This document shows, in pieces, positions 16,143 through 23,334 of a stretch of DNA of 64,000 nucleotides (position 1 is the stretch's first letter; each line of letters starts with the position of its first letter). This stretch comes from Oceaniglobus trochenteri (GTDB lineage Bacteria > Pseudomonadota > Alphaproteobacteria > Rhodobacterales > Rhodobacteraceae), in the NCBI RefSeq assembly GCF_020529025.1, contig NZ_JACNMM010000002.1, positions 62,001-126,000 on the forward strand, in the 5' to 3' direction. Both the position numbers and the translations under genes were made by a program. The notes under the pieces are model-generated. The model made no database searches. It saw only the letters and a program-made list of their open reading frames with translations, and had not been told where the DNA came from.

Positions 16143-16757
16143 TCAAATTCTCCAGCTCGCCAAAACCTTGCCTTTGATCGCAACTTCGCGGTCGTCGACC
16201 ACATGAACGGTCTGATCGCGCGCTTCGATCGAATGTGAAATCAGGTAAGGCGGCTTGAACCGCCTCAGAAGGGTCACTGCCGTACCATGATGCCAGTCAT
16301 AAGCCTGCGCGATAACGACATCCCCGTCAGAAAAGCGGGTCACATCGCGACAATCGACCAACATGAAGTCGTCTTTGATGAACCCCGCTAAGGACATTGC
16401 GCCCGAGGCGACGCGCCAAACATCGATGCCCGGTCGGTCAGCCTTCATTGCGGCAATGATGGCTTCTTGCGGGCCGCGCACGCTTTCGGATGAGGCAAAC
16501 GGAACGACATCGGGCTCGGCAAACCCAGGCGCTTTCTTGGGGACCGCTGCCTCGCTGAACAATCCGGCGGCGTTCAGCACCTCGGGCAGCGGGATGTCCA
16601 GCAGGGTTGCAATCGCCTCGGCTTGAGCGGGCTTCATTTCCTGCTTGCCGTTCATGATCCTGGACACGACCGCACGATCGCGACCGATCGCTTCGGCCAC
16701 GTCGTTGTGTGTGAGGCCCGCGCGTCGCAGGGCTGCCTTAAACCATTCCATATCCAT
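16143..16757 (-). CDS. CI-like lysogeny repressor (XRE HTH plus S24-like domain)
   Basis: A 204-residue two-domain repressor. The HTH (residues about 12-40) reads GLTHNDVAEAIGRDRAVVSRIMNGK. The C-terminal S24/LexA-like fold (about 110-204) keeps the serine region (MSLAG, S122) and the DGDVVIAQ strand, but the expected catalytic lysine position in the VTLLRRF strand (161-167) is leucine. If so it cannot self-cleave on RecA induction and may need an anti-repressor or another signal. It faces the cro-position gene across an operator region and has no clear Shine-Dalgarno. It is the maintenance repressor of the prophage. Confidence 0.87.
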   Translation of the reverse strand: MDMEWFKAALRRAGLTHNDVAEAIGRDRAVVSRIMNGKQEMKPAQAEAIATLLDIPLPEVLNAAGLFSEAAVPKKAPGFAEPDVVPFASSESVRGPQEAIIAAMKADRPGIDVWRVASGAMSLAGFIKDDFMLVDCRDVTRFSDGDVVIAQAYDWHHGTAVTLLRRFKPPYLISHSIEARDQTVHVVDDREVAIKGKVLASWRI

Positions 16758-16781
16758 TGGTCACAAGTAGCTACCACTGAC

Positions 16782-16797
16782 CTCACCTTTAAGTGAG
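16782..16797. promoter_or_regulatory. OR-like operator, CTCAC-N6-GTGAG
   Basis: A perfect 5-bp inverted repeat with a 6-bp spacer, same half-sites and spacing as 15794-15809. It overlaps the -10 and start region of the predicted repressor promoter. A related AGTAGCTACC lies at 16766-16775, and AGTAGCCACCTCAC inside the first codons of the rightward gene. Confidence 0.65.
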
Positions 16798-16822
16798 ATA
16801 TTTGAACATTTGAGATTGACAA
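16795..16822 (-). promoter_or_regulatory. Predicted repressor maintenance promoter (PRM-like)
   Basis: TTGTCA (16822-16817) and TATCTC (16800-16795), 16 nt apart on the minus strand. The -10 overlaps the GTGAG half-site, so repressor binding there should feed back on its own synthesis. The -35 hexamer overlaps that of the rightward promoter by five bases. Confidence 0.45.
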
Positions 16823-16846
16823 CCGCACGAAACCTCACGCTATATC
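16816..16846 (+). promoter_or_regulatory. Rightward early promoter (PR-like)
   Basis: A perfect TTGACA (16816-16821) is followed by CTATAT/TATATC (16840-16846), 18-19 nt apart. CCTCAC in the spacer is an operator half-site. The predicted start is about 16852-16853, at or 1-2 nt before the ATG at 16854, so the first gene may be read from a leaderless mRNA. Confidence 0.65.
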
Positions 16847-16853
16847 TAGCGTC

Positions 16854-17138
16854 ATGAGTAGCCACCTCACACCATTGGAAGTCTGTGAATTCCTGATCGG
16901 CCCGCTGCCTCAGCTGGGCCTGATCGCGGGTCGCAATGACAAAGCGGCCTACGCCTGGCGGCGCGGGTCGGAATGGCGCGCGCCGGGCGACATGCCGCCC
17001 AGCGTGAACCGTGCCCTGCTGGCCCATGCCGAAAAACACGGCATCCCGCTGAAGGCCCGCGACCTGATTTTCGGTGCCGATCGCGCCAAGGTAGCAGCGC
17101 GCCTCGCCACGGTCCGCACCCCCGAGGCCGCGGAATGA
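16854..17138 (+). CDS. Cro-position early protein
   Basis: A 94-residue protein, first gene of the rightward early operon and divergent from the repressor. The region QLGLIAGRNDKAAYAWRRGSEWRAPGDMPPSVNRALLAHAEKHGIPLKARDLIFGA looks like a Cro-like helix-turn-helix with host-cell numbering shifted, and similar proteins occur in alphaproteobacterial prophages. The Cro role is mainly from position. It has no Shine-Dalgarno and the predicted promoter would start almost at the ATG. Confidence 0.65.
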   Translation: MSSHLTPLEVCEFLIGPLPQLGLIAGRNDKAAYAWRRGSEWRAPGDMPPSVNRALLAHAEKHGIPLKARDLIFGADRAKVAARLATVRTPEAAE

Positions 17139-17146
17139 CGGGTCGG

Positions 17147-17764
17147 TTATTTCCGGCCAGCCAGGGCGGCTTCGACGCGGGCGGGCAGTTCGTAGGTGTA
17201 GGTCAGAAACAGCCGCGTGAAATCGCGGCCCGCGATCACATCTGCCTTTGTCGGATCGTCATCGTGAGCGCCATCGTTCCCAAGGAAACGAATGGTGTCG
17301 AGCAAATCGATCAGGACCTTTGGCAGTGCATTCTGCTTTTCAAGGGCGCGAATGCGGGTGTTGAGAACGCCCTTGGCCTCGACATGCTGTTCTTTCAAGG
17401 TTCGCTCGATGGCCTTGCGATAGGCGACGGCGGCCGAACTGAGGTGGTTGTTGGCCAAGGTCTCTTCGCCTTCGATGAACGCCTTTGCCACATCCTTGGG
17501 CAGGAATTCGATCATCGCGGGGGCCTCGTAGGCGGGCCAGACATCGTTGATCATCGTTGCCTCGTGGAACGCATCGCCGTTGAGCGTGTCGGGTCTTTTT
17601 CCTCCCGCCCAGATCGTGTCGATGAGGAACGGGTCTTTGCAGGAGTGGCAGACCGCAACGACGCTGAAAGCGTGTGTCCAGGTGCTGTGCGGATACGACG
17701 CAACCATCGTTACTCCCGTCTTCTTCGTTCCGCAGCGCGGACAGTTAAAATAGGTGGTCGCCAT
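17147..17764 (-). CDS. DUF4145 protein with zinc ribbon, reverse-oriented cargo
   Basis: A 205-residue protein. An N-terminal zinc ribbon is formed by CPRC (residues 8-11) and CHSC (39-42). The C-terminal part, SSAAVAYRKAIERTLKEQ through LDTIRFLGNDGAHDD, is the signature of DUF4145, a domain of unknown role seen alone and in some restriction-type proteins. It runs against all surrounding early genes, ends 9 bp from the cro-position stop and shares a CATG with the next gene's start. GC is lower than its neighbours. This looks like an inserted accessory ('moron') gene that could be expressed in the lysogen; a defence role is possible but unproven. Confidence 0.78.
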   Translation of the reverse strand: MATTYFNCPRCGTKKTGVTMVASYPHSTWTHAFSVVAVCHSCKDPFLIDTIWAGGKRPDTLNGDAFHEATMINDVWPAYEAPAMIEFLPKDVAKAFIEGEETLANNHLSSAAVAYRKAIERTLKEQHVEAKGVLNTRIRALEKQNALPKVLIDLLDTIRFLGNDGAHDDDPTKADVIAGRDFTRLFLTYTYELPARVEAALAGRK

Positions 17765-17978
17765 GTCTATCCCCCGTCAATCGGCATTTTTGAACTCTGC
17801 CCTGCGCAGCGGGAAATCGCCAGTCGAACTTGCAACCCACCTTTCCATACATGCGACGCAGCTGGATCTGGACGCGCTTTTGGAGCTGAACGCGGCCCTG
17901 ATCATGGAACTCTGCGCGCGCGAGGCCATGGAGCGCCAGCGCATCGCCGACGCGCGAGCCGGATCGCACGTCGCATAA
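17763..17978 (+). CDS. Hypothetical small early protein
   Basis: A 71-residue protein starting MSIPRQSAFLN, with AGGTGG 8 nt upstream. Its ATG overlaps the start codon of the divergent DUF4145 gene in one CATG. The protein is helical (LDLDALLELNAALIMELCAREAMERQRIADARA). No family recognised. A 4-residue longer GTG start is possible. Confidence 0.55.
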   Translation: MSIPRQSAFLNSALRSGKSPVELATHLSIHATQLDLDALLELNAALIMELCAREAMERQRIADARAGSHVA

Positions 17979-18054
17979 AGTCGCCTGTGTTCCGGGGTCA
18001 CTGCTGCCCGGAACGCTGCCTGCCGGGATGCTTTACCTCCCTCCCGGCCACTTG

Positions 18055-18087
18055 CGGCCCTGGTCTGTCTGCCAGGGCCGCCCTTTT
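18055..18087 (+). terminator. Early-operon intrinsic terminator (tR1-like position)
   Basis: CGGCCCTGG (18055-18063), an 8-nt loop and CCAGGGCCG (18072-18080), then CCCTTTT. A second hairpin, TTCCGGG/CCCGGAA, lies just before it (17990-18013). Lying between the cro-position block and the replication genes, it resembles lambda tR1; if it works, the genes beyond need read-through, antitermination or their own promoter. Confidence 0.55.
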
Positions 18088-18219
18088 CCATTCCATCCGG
18101 CGCGGGTGCTCACCCTGCGCTGCGAGAGAGGCCGCGATGGAACGCGCGGGCCTCGGCGGGGCGCCTGTCGCGGCGCAGTGCGCCCCGTCTTTTCCAAACC
18201 GACAAGAGGACGTGAAGCG

Positions 18220-18603
18220 ATGAGCGATGTCATCGACCATCCCGCGATGCCCGTCAGCGTCGATGTGCGCCAGCTGCGCGCGCTGTTTGATGAATGCATG
18301 GTTTTGTTGGCCCTTGAGCGTTCGCGCCCGGGGCGCAGCAAGCACGACTGGCTGTGGCAGTGCCGTCGCGTGGCGGCCGCGCTGGACGGTCGCGACCCCT
18401 ATGTCGTCGACACAATGCGCCAGGTCGAGCGCCTGCCGATCGGTCGCGCCGCGCCAGATGCCGTGCTGTTCGATCCGCTGTGCCGCCATGTGATCCGGGA
18501 GCGCGAAGCCCGGTTCTGCAAGATGATCGGCGTTCTGGAGGACAACGGCGTGCTGCCGATCGCGGGCACCGTGCCTGTCGGGCCGGGTGCGGCGGTGGTG
18601 TGA
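18220..18603 (+). CDS. Hypothetical early protein
   Basis: A 127-residue protein with AGAGGA 9 nt before the ATG; a longer upstream frame has no start support and crosses the terminator. It contains a helical central part (VDVRQLRALFDECMVLLALERSRPGRSKHDWLWQCRRVAAAL). No domain recognised. It precedes the Tad2-like gene by 28 bp and is probably in the same transcript. Confidence 0.6.
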   Translation: MSDVIDHPAMPVSVDVRQLRALFDECMVLLALERSRPGRSKHDWLWQCRRVAAALDGRDPYVVDTMRQVERLPIGRAAPDAVLFDPLCRHVIREREARFCKMIGVLEDNGVLPIAGTVPVGPGAAVV

Positions 18604-18631
18604 TTTTCAACCAAGCGTGAAAGGCGAAACG

Positions 18632-19150
18632 ATGACGAAGCTCTACTACGGCACCAAGGCGATCTTCGCACTGGCGATGACGCGCCAGGAATACAACGAT
18701 TATCGCGGCTGGGACCTGCCCGGCGACGAAGAAGGGTTGGACCCCGGTTTCCTTGTCGAGTACCTGGACGGCGGCGCGAAAAACCATCCCGATCATGACG
18801 GTTACATCAGCTGGTCGCCCGCCGATGTATTTGCCCGTGCCTATCAGCCCGCAACAGCCATGAGTTTTGGTCACGCCATCGCCGCCATGAAGGACGGGGC
18901 AAAGGTCGCGCGGGCAGGCTGGAACGGGAAGGGCATGTGGATCGCGCTGACACCCGGATCGGTGGTCGAGGCACGACACGCAAGATGCGGTCATGTCGCG
19001 GCCAAGCGCGCGGACGAACTGGGCGATCTCGAAGCGGAAATCGAGCTGCTGCCCCATATCGACATGCGCGCGGCCGACGGATCGCTGGTTATCGGCTGGC
19101 TTGCCTCGCAGACGGACATGTTGGCCGACGACTGGCAGATCGTGCCCTAG
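18632..19150 (+). CDS. Tad2/DUF2829-domain protein (Thoeris anti-defence family)
   Basis: A 172-residue protein. The C-terminal part (about residues 70-172) carries the DUF2829 core: MSFGHAIAAMKDGAKVARAGW, NGKGMWIALTPG, and the closing IDMRAADGSLVIGWLASQTDMLADDWQIV. DUF2829 includes Tad2, which binds the cyclic signal made by the Thoeris ThsB enzyme and so blocks Thoeris immunity. The N-terminal about 65 residues (MTRQEYNDYRGWDLPGDEEG... YISWSPADVFARAY) form a second module often seen fused to this domain in phages. An insert of about 25 residues splits the usual core. Early position fits an anti-defence role. The ligand-binding activity is inferred from the family. Confidence 0.8.
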   Translation: MTKLYYGTKAIFALAMTRQEYNDYRGWDLPGDEEGLDPGFLVEYLDGGAKNHPDHDGYISWSPADVFARAYQPATAMSFGHAIAAMKDGAKVARAGWNGKGMWIALTPGSVVEARHARCGHVAAKRADELGDLEAEIELLPHIDMRAADGSLVIGWLASQTDMLADDWQIVP

Positions 19151-19156
19151 CCTGAC

Positions 19157-20308
19157 ATGACCGACCGCCCCCATCTTCATTCCCTAGCCGACATCAAGGC
19201 CATGCTGAACGATCAGGTTCATCGCGTGGCCTATCACTATGCGCCGCCGGCCAAGGGATCATACGAGGACAAGGGGCTTTACTTCACGTTGAACCCGGGG
19301 CGCGCCGATCGGTCGGTCGGATCGTTCTGGGTGACGCTGAAACCCGGCAAGTGGCAGGGCCATTGGAAGGACGCCGCAACCGGCCATGGCGGTGATCTGC
19401 TGGACCTGATCCAGCTGGCCATGGGCCTGTCGCCTGCCGATGCCCTGCGCGAGGCGCGCCAGTTCCTGGGGCTGGTCAACGAAACCCCGGCCGACCGGGC
19501 GCGCCGCGAAAAGGCGATGGCCGCCAGTGCCGCGCGGGCGCAAGAGGCTGAACGCCGCGCGGCCGAGGATCTGGCGCGACGCAAGGATCAGGCCCTGGGC
19601 ATCTACCTGAGCGCGCGGGAACGGATCGCCGGCACGCCCGTTCAGGCCTATCTGCGCGACAGCCGGGCGATTGACCTGGCAGCGCTGGGATCGCAGCCCC
19701 GCGCCCTGCGGTATCAGCCCAAGTGCTATTTCAAGCAGATCGACACCGAGACGGGCGAATGTTTCGAGGGCGAAGGCCCCGCCATGGTTGCCGCCGTTTC
19801 GTCGATCAGCGGCGAAACGGTTGCCGTTCACCGCACCTGGTTGGCGCTGGGGGCCGACGGCAAGTGGGGCAAGGCGCCCCTGCCCCAGCCGCGCAAGGCC
19901 CTGGGGCCATTCGGCGGTGCATCGATCCGCTTGCGCAGCGGCATCGGCCCCCAGGGCGGCAAGGGCGCCCCGCTGAACAAGTGCCCGGCGGGCAGCCATG
20001 TGTTCATTTCCGAGGGCATCGAGGACGCGCTGAGCTGCGCCATCCTGCTGCCCGAGGCGCGGGTGCTGGCCGCGATATCGCTGGGCAACATGGGGGGCGT
20101 CAAGCTGCCTCGCAACGTGGCCAAGGTGACGCTGATCGCCGATCGCGACCCCGGCCCCGAACAACAGGCCGCGCTGAAACACGCGGTCAGCCAGTACCAG
20201 AAGCAGGGCCGCCGGGTTGCCGTCTGGCAGAACAGCATGGGCGGCAAGGATCTGAACGATGCCCTGATGGGCGTGACCACACAGAAGGATGGGGACGATG
20301 GACAGTGA
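19157..20308 (+). CDS. Phage DNA primase with Toprim domain
   Basis: A 383-residue protein. The N-terminal region with KWQGHWKDAATGHGGDLLDLIQ is the zinc-finger-derived domain of plasmid and phage primases, though zinc cysteines are absent. The C-terminal Toprim_3 domain shows FISEGIEDAL (catalytic Glu), LIADRDPG (DxD) and GGKDLNDAL. It makes RNA primers for phage DNA synthesis, with the ATPase gene 1.2 kb downstream as the likely helicase partner. It begins 6 bp after the Tad2-like stop and overlaps the next gene. Confidence 0.9.
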   Translation: MTDRPHLHSLADIKAMLNDQVHRVAYHYAPPAKGSYEDKGLYFTLNPGRADRSVGSFWVTLKPGKWQGHWKDAATGHGGDLLDLIQLAMGLSPADALREARQFLGLVNETPADRARREKAMAASAARAQEAERRAAEDLARRKDQALGIYLSARERIAGTPVQAYLRDSRAIDLAALGSQPRALRYQPKCYFKQIDTETGECFEGEGPAMVAAVSSISGETVAVHRTWLALGADGKWGKAPLPQPRKALGPFGGASIRLRSGIGPQGGKGAPLNKCPAGSHVFISEGIEDALSCAILLPEARVLAAISLGNMGGVKLPRNVAKVTLIADRDPGPEQQAALKHAVSQYQKQGRRVAVWQNSMGGKDLNDALMGVTTQKDGDDGQ

Positions 20309-21287
20309 TTTGAGCGCAAACGACCGGGCAAAACGCGAGATCGAGCGTCTTTGGACCGAGGCCGATGAGCGTGCCAAGAGCGCGGATCGCGAGTGTCAGG
20401 TGATGGATCTGGCGCGCAAGTTCGTTGCCAGTGTCTGTGCTTATGAGGATTTTGACGTGTCGGTGCGCAATGGCAGCTTGGGCTTGTCGGTGGATGTCTG
20501 GTTTAAAACCGGCGCCACCGTGCCGGCATCGACGGCCGCCACTTCGCAGCGTGAGACGTTCCAGCGGTCGGTGCCCCTTGTGGCCACCCGCTCCGCAGAT
20601 CCTGTTCCGGCCCCCGAGCCGGGCCCCGCACCAGGACCGGCCGGCGCGCCGGCGGATACAGCCCCCCCGGACCCCGCGCCGGAACAGGACGATATACCAG
20701 CGGGCCCGCCCGCCATGGGCGCCGCAGCGGTTGCCGATGGCGCAGGCCCCGATGACGGCGGGCCGGAACCCGTCGCATCCGCGTTGCCGGAGGCGGGCGG
20801 CGACGCATCCCCATCGCCGAAGGCAGGCGGGGATGCCCCCCCGCCCCCCGAGTTGACCCCGGCCGCCGCGCCCTATTCGCCGGCCGAGGAAACCCAGATC
20901 CTGAAAATGCACGACGCCCGCGCCAGCAACGGCGAAATCGCCGCTGCCCTGGGCCGGCGGGCGCAGGGGTTTCACCATGTCGTCACCCGCCTGGTCGATG
21001 CCCGCAAGGCGGACGCTGCCCGCAGGCTGAGCGAGATCCCTGCCAATGTTTCGGTGAACGTCTGGCAGCACCTCGACAAGCTGGGCAACACCCGGTTCTG
21101 GACACAGGCCCGCGACCTTGAGCTGGCCGAGCTGATCGGCAGCGGCATGAAGCCGGGCAATGCGGCGCAGCTGCTGGACATCGAACCGCAGGATGCCATC
21201 GACCGTTGGCACGCCCTTTGCCCCAACCGCACCGTGGTGGGGGCCATCGCCGACACCGTGAAGACATTGAAGGCGCGGGCGCGATGA
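20298..21287 (+). CDS. Hypothetical replication-region protein with Pro/Ala linker
   Basis: A 329-residue protein with three parts: a helical acidic N-terminus (1-75), a low-complexity Pro/Ala/Gly linker (about 95-190), and a C-terminal DNA-binding-like part. The C-terminal AAPYSPAEETQILKMHDARASNGEIAAALGRRAQGFHHVVTRL has the look of a Myb/GcrA-type helix-turn-helix, and a second helical repeat follows. Its position between primase and ATPase suggests an initiator or loader; binding the nearby CGTTGTG repeats is an attractive guess only. The ATG at 20298 is preceded by AAGGA and overlaps the primase end. Confidence 0.6.
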   Translation: MDSDLSANDRAKREIERLWTEADERAKSADRECQVMDLARKFVASVCAYEDFDVSVRNGSLGLSVDVWFKTGATVPASTAATSQRETFQRSVPLVATRSADPVPAPEPGPAPGPAGAPADTAPPDPAPEQDDIPAGPPAMGAAAVADGAGPDDGGPEPVASALPEAGGDASPSPKAGGDAPPPPELTPAAAPYSPAEETQILKMHDARASNGEIAAALGRRAQGFHHVVTRLVDARKADAARRLSEIPANVSVNVWQHLDKLGNTRFWTQARDLELAELIGSGMKPGNAAQLLDIEPQDAIDRWHALCPNRTVVGAIADTVKTLKARAR

Positions 21288-21478
21288 GCGGGGAGATGGA
21301 CCCGGCAGTCGCCGCGCGGATCGGGGCGATGAAGGCGGCAATGGGGTTCGGTGTTACTCAGGTTCACCGCGACGTTTATGCGGCGGCTAGCGACGCCGCC
21401 TGGTCGCCGCAATTCAATCTTCAACGGGCATCGCGGCGGGCGATACTCAAACTTTCGACCGCGCTATCGTCGTCATGA
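21284..21478 (+). CDS. Hypothetical 64-residue protein
   Basis: Starts MSGEMDPAVAARIGAMKAAM with ATGA overlap on the preceding gene and again overlaps the ATPase gene by 4 nt. No family recognised. Tight coupling on both sides argues that it is translated. Confidence 0.5.
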   Translation: MSGEMDPAVAARIGAMKAAMGFGVTQVHRDVYAAASDAAWSPQFNLQRASRRAILKLSTALSSS

Positions 21479-23334
21479 ACCAGGTTGAGCAATCCCTTCG
21501 CGATCAGCTTCTGAACGCGCCCGAGGTTCCCCCCGATGACGACGAGGGACCCGACGACGATCTGGGCACCTTGCCCCCGGAACCCGAGAAGGAACGGGTC
21601 GAGATATTTCCCGGCTGTCCGGTCACCCCCCTGGGCGTGTTCGGCGAGGTCAGCTTTTACCTTGATGTGCAGGGCCAATTGCGGGGGATCGACAACCACA
21701 CGGCCCAGAAGATGCTGCACGTCTTCGGCGGGCGCATTGCCGTGCTGGCTCGGGCCTTTCCCCAGTTCTACAAGAACGAGGACGGCATCGTCGTGCCGAA
21801 GAAAGACAAGTTTGACCAGGGCGCCTGCAGCGCTGCGATGATCGCGGCCTGTGACCGCATGGGTGTCTGGTCACCCACCAACAAGGTGCGCGGCGCGGGT
21901 TGCTGGGTCGATGACGACGGCAAGCTGGTCTATCACGCGGGCAACCAGGTGCTGATCGGTGGTGAGTGGCGCCCGCCCGGCTTTCACCAAGGCCACATCT
22001 ATGCCGCCGATGTCAGCATCCCCCGCCCGGCCGAGCAACTGGGCCGGATCAATCCTGCCACGGCGGTTCTTGAACTGTTCGGCGCCTGGAACTGGCGGCG
22101 GTCCGAGATCGACCCCATGCTGCTTTTGGGCTGCCTGTGTGTGATGGTGATGGGCGGTGCGCTGGACTGGCGCAACGGCACCTGGATGACCGGCGCGGCC
22201 GGTACGGGTAAATCCACCCTGCAAAAGGCGGTGCTTTACCTGCTGGGCGGGCGTGAGGGCCTGAAGAAATCCAGCGACGCCACCGAAGCAGGCATCCGAT
22301 CGGCCTTGGGCCATTCCTGCATCCCGGTGGCCCTGGATGAGCTGGAGCCCGAAGACGATCCGCGCGACGCCAAGGCCAAGAACATCATCAAGCTGGCGCG
22401 GATTGCCGCCTCGGGCGACCAGGCCTTTCGCGGATCGTCGGATCAGAAGGGCAGCCAGTCGAATGTGTTTTCGGCATTCCTGTTCAGCTCGATCAACATC
22501 CCGCCCCTGAAGGCGCAGGACCGGTCGCGCCTGGTTGTCCTGGACCTCGATCCGCTGGAGCACGCGGCCAAGGCGCCGCCGCTCGATCCGCGCAAGCTGC
22601 GCGCCCTGGGCGCTGGCCTGCGTCGTCTGCTGATGGACCGCTGGCCCGCCTGGCAGCAGCGGCTTGAGCTGTGGAAGGCCGCGCTGTCGGAGACAGGCCA
22701 GAACCAGCGCGGGGCCGATACCTATGCCACGCCCCTTGCCCTGGCTGACATGGTGCTGCGCGAGACCATGCCGTCGCAGGATCTTCTGACCGCCTGGGCC
22801 GAGAAGCTGCGCGATGCCCTAGACAGTGAGGGTGTCGAGGTAGGTTCGACGGCCGAGGACATGATGACCTGGTTGCTGGGCCAGCCCATGGACATCCACC
22901 GGCGCGGCGAACAGTTCACCGTCGCGCAGTGGATCATGGTGGCCGCGCAGCTGCCTGGCGCGCCTTCAGGGTTGCTCGACAACCTCATGAAGGAAGAGAA
23001 GCCGGACAGGGCCAACGAGGCGCTGGCCAAGTACGGGCTGCGGGTGCGCCACAGGGCAGAGAACGCCGAGCTGTTCATCCCCAACAACCGGATCCCGAAC
23101 CTGTGCCAGCTGTTCGAGGGGTCGATGTGGGCCGAGGGCGTGTGGAAACAGGACGCGCGGCGTCTGCCTGGCGCCACACCGGTGGCCTCGCCCCTGACCC
23201 TGGCGGGGCAGAGAACGCGCGGTGTCTATGTGCCGGTCAAGAACATCGCCGGCCTCGTCGCCTTTCCGGCAACAAGAACTGTCGCGCCGGAAGGCGCGTC
23301 CGCATTTCCAGACGACATGAGGGACTTCGAGTAA
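21475..23334 (+). CDS. P-loop ATPase, likely phage replicative helicase
   Basis: A 619-residue protein. Walker A GAAGTGKST is at residues 240-248, a Walker B-like VALDELEPEDD about 45 residues later, and a sensor-like FLFSSINIPP segment after that. The layout resembles the virulence-associated E / DUF927 type helicases used by temperate phages. The N-terminal region is acidic and the C-terminus has a winged-helix-like stretch. It follows the primase in one operon and is directly followed by the repeat-rich region, as expected for a replication module. Strand polarity and helicase activity are not shown by sequence. Confidence 0.82.
   Translation: MNQVEQSLRDQLLNAPEVPPDDDEGPDDDLGTLPPEPEKERVEIFPGCPVTPLGVFGEVSFYLDVQGQLRGIDNHTAQKMLHVFGGRIAVLARAFPQFYKNEDGIVVPKKDKFDQGACSAAMIAACDRMGVWSPTNKVRGAGCWVDDDGKLVYHAGNQVLIGGEWRPPGFHQGHIYAADVSIPRPAEQLGRINPATAVLELFGAWNWRRSEIDPMLLLGCLCVMVMGGALDWRNGTWMTGAAGTGKSTLQKAVLYLLGGREGLKKSSDATEAGIRSALGHSCIPVALDELEPEDDPRDAKAKNIIKLARIAASGDQAFRGSSDQKGSQSNVFSAFLFSSINIPPLKAQDRSRLVVLDLDPLEHAAKAPPLDPRKLRALGAGLRRLLMDRWPAWQQRLELWKAALSETGQNQRGADTYATPLALADMVLRETMPSQDLLTAWAEKLRDALDSEGVEVGSTAEDMMTWLLGQPMDIHRRGEQFTVAQWIMVAAQLPGAPSGLLDNLMKEEKPDRANEALAKYGLRVRHRAENAELFIPNNRIPNLCQLFEGSMWAEGVWKQDARRLPGATPVASPLTLAGQRTRGVYVPVKNIAGLVAFPATRTVAPEGASAFPDDMRDFE

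Noticed and set aside
17762-19150. Complete Thoeris or other multi-gene defence system in the early region
   Set aside because: Only the Tad2-like and DUF4145 genes are recognisable; no TIR, SIR2-like or NTPase effector gene is present.
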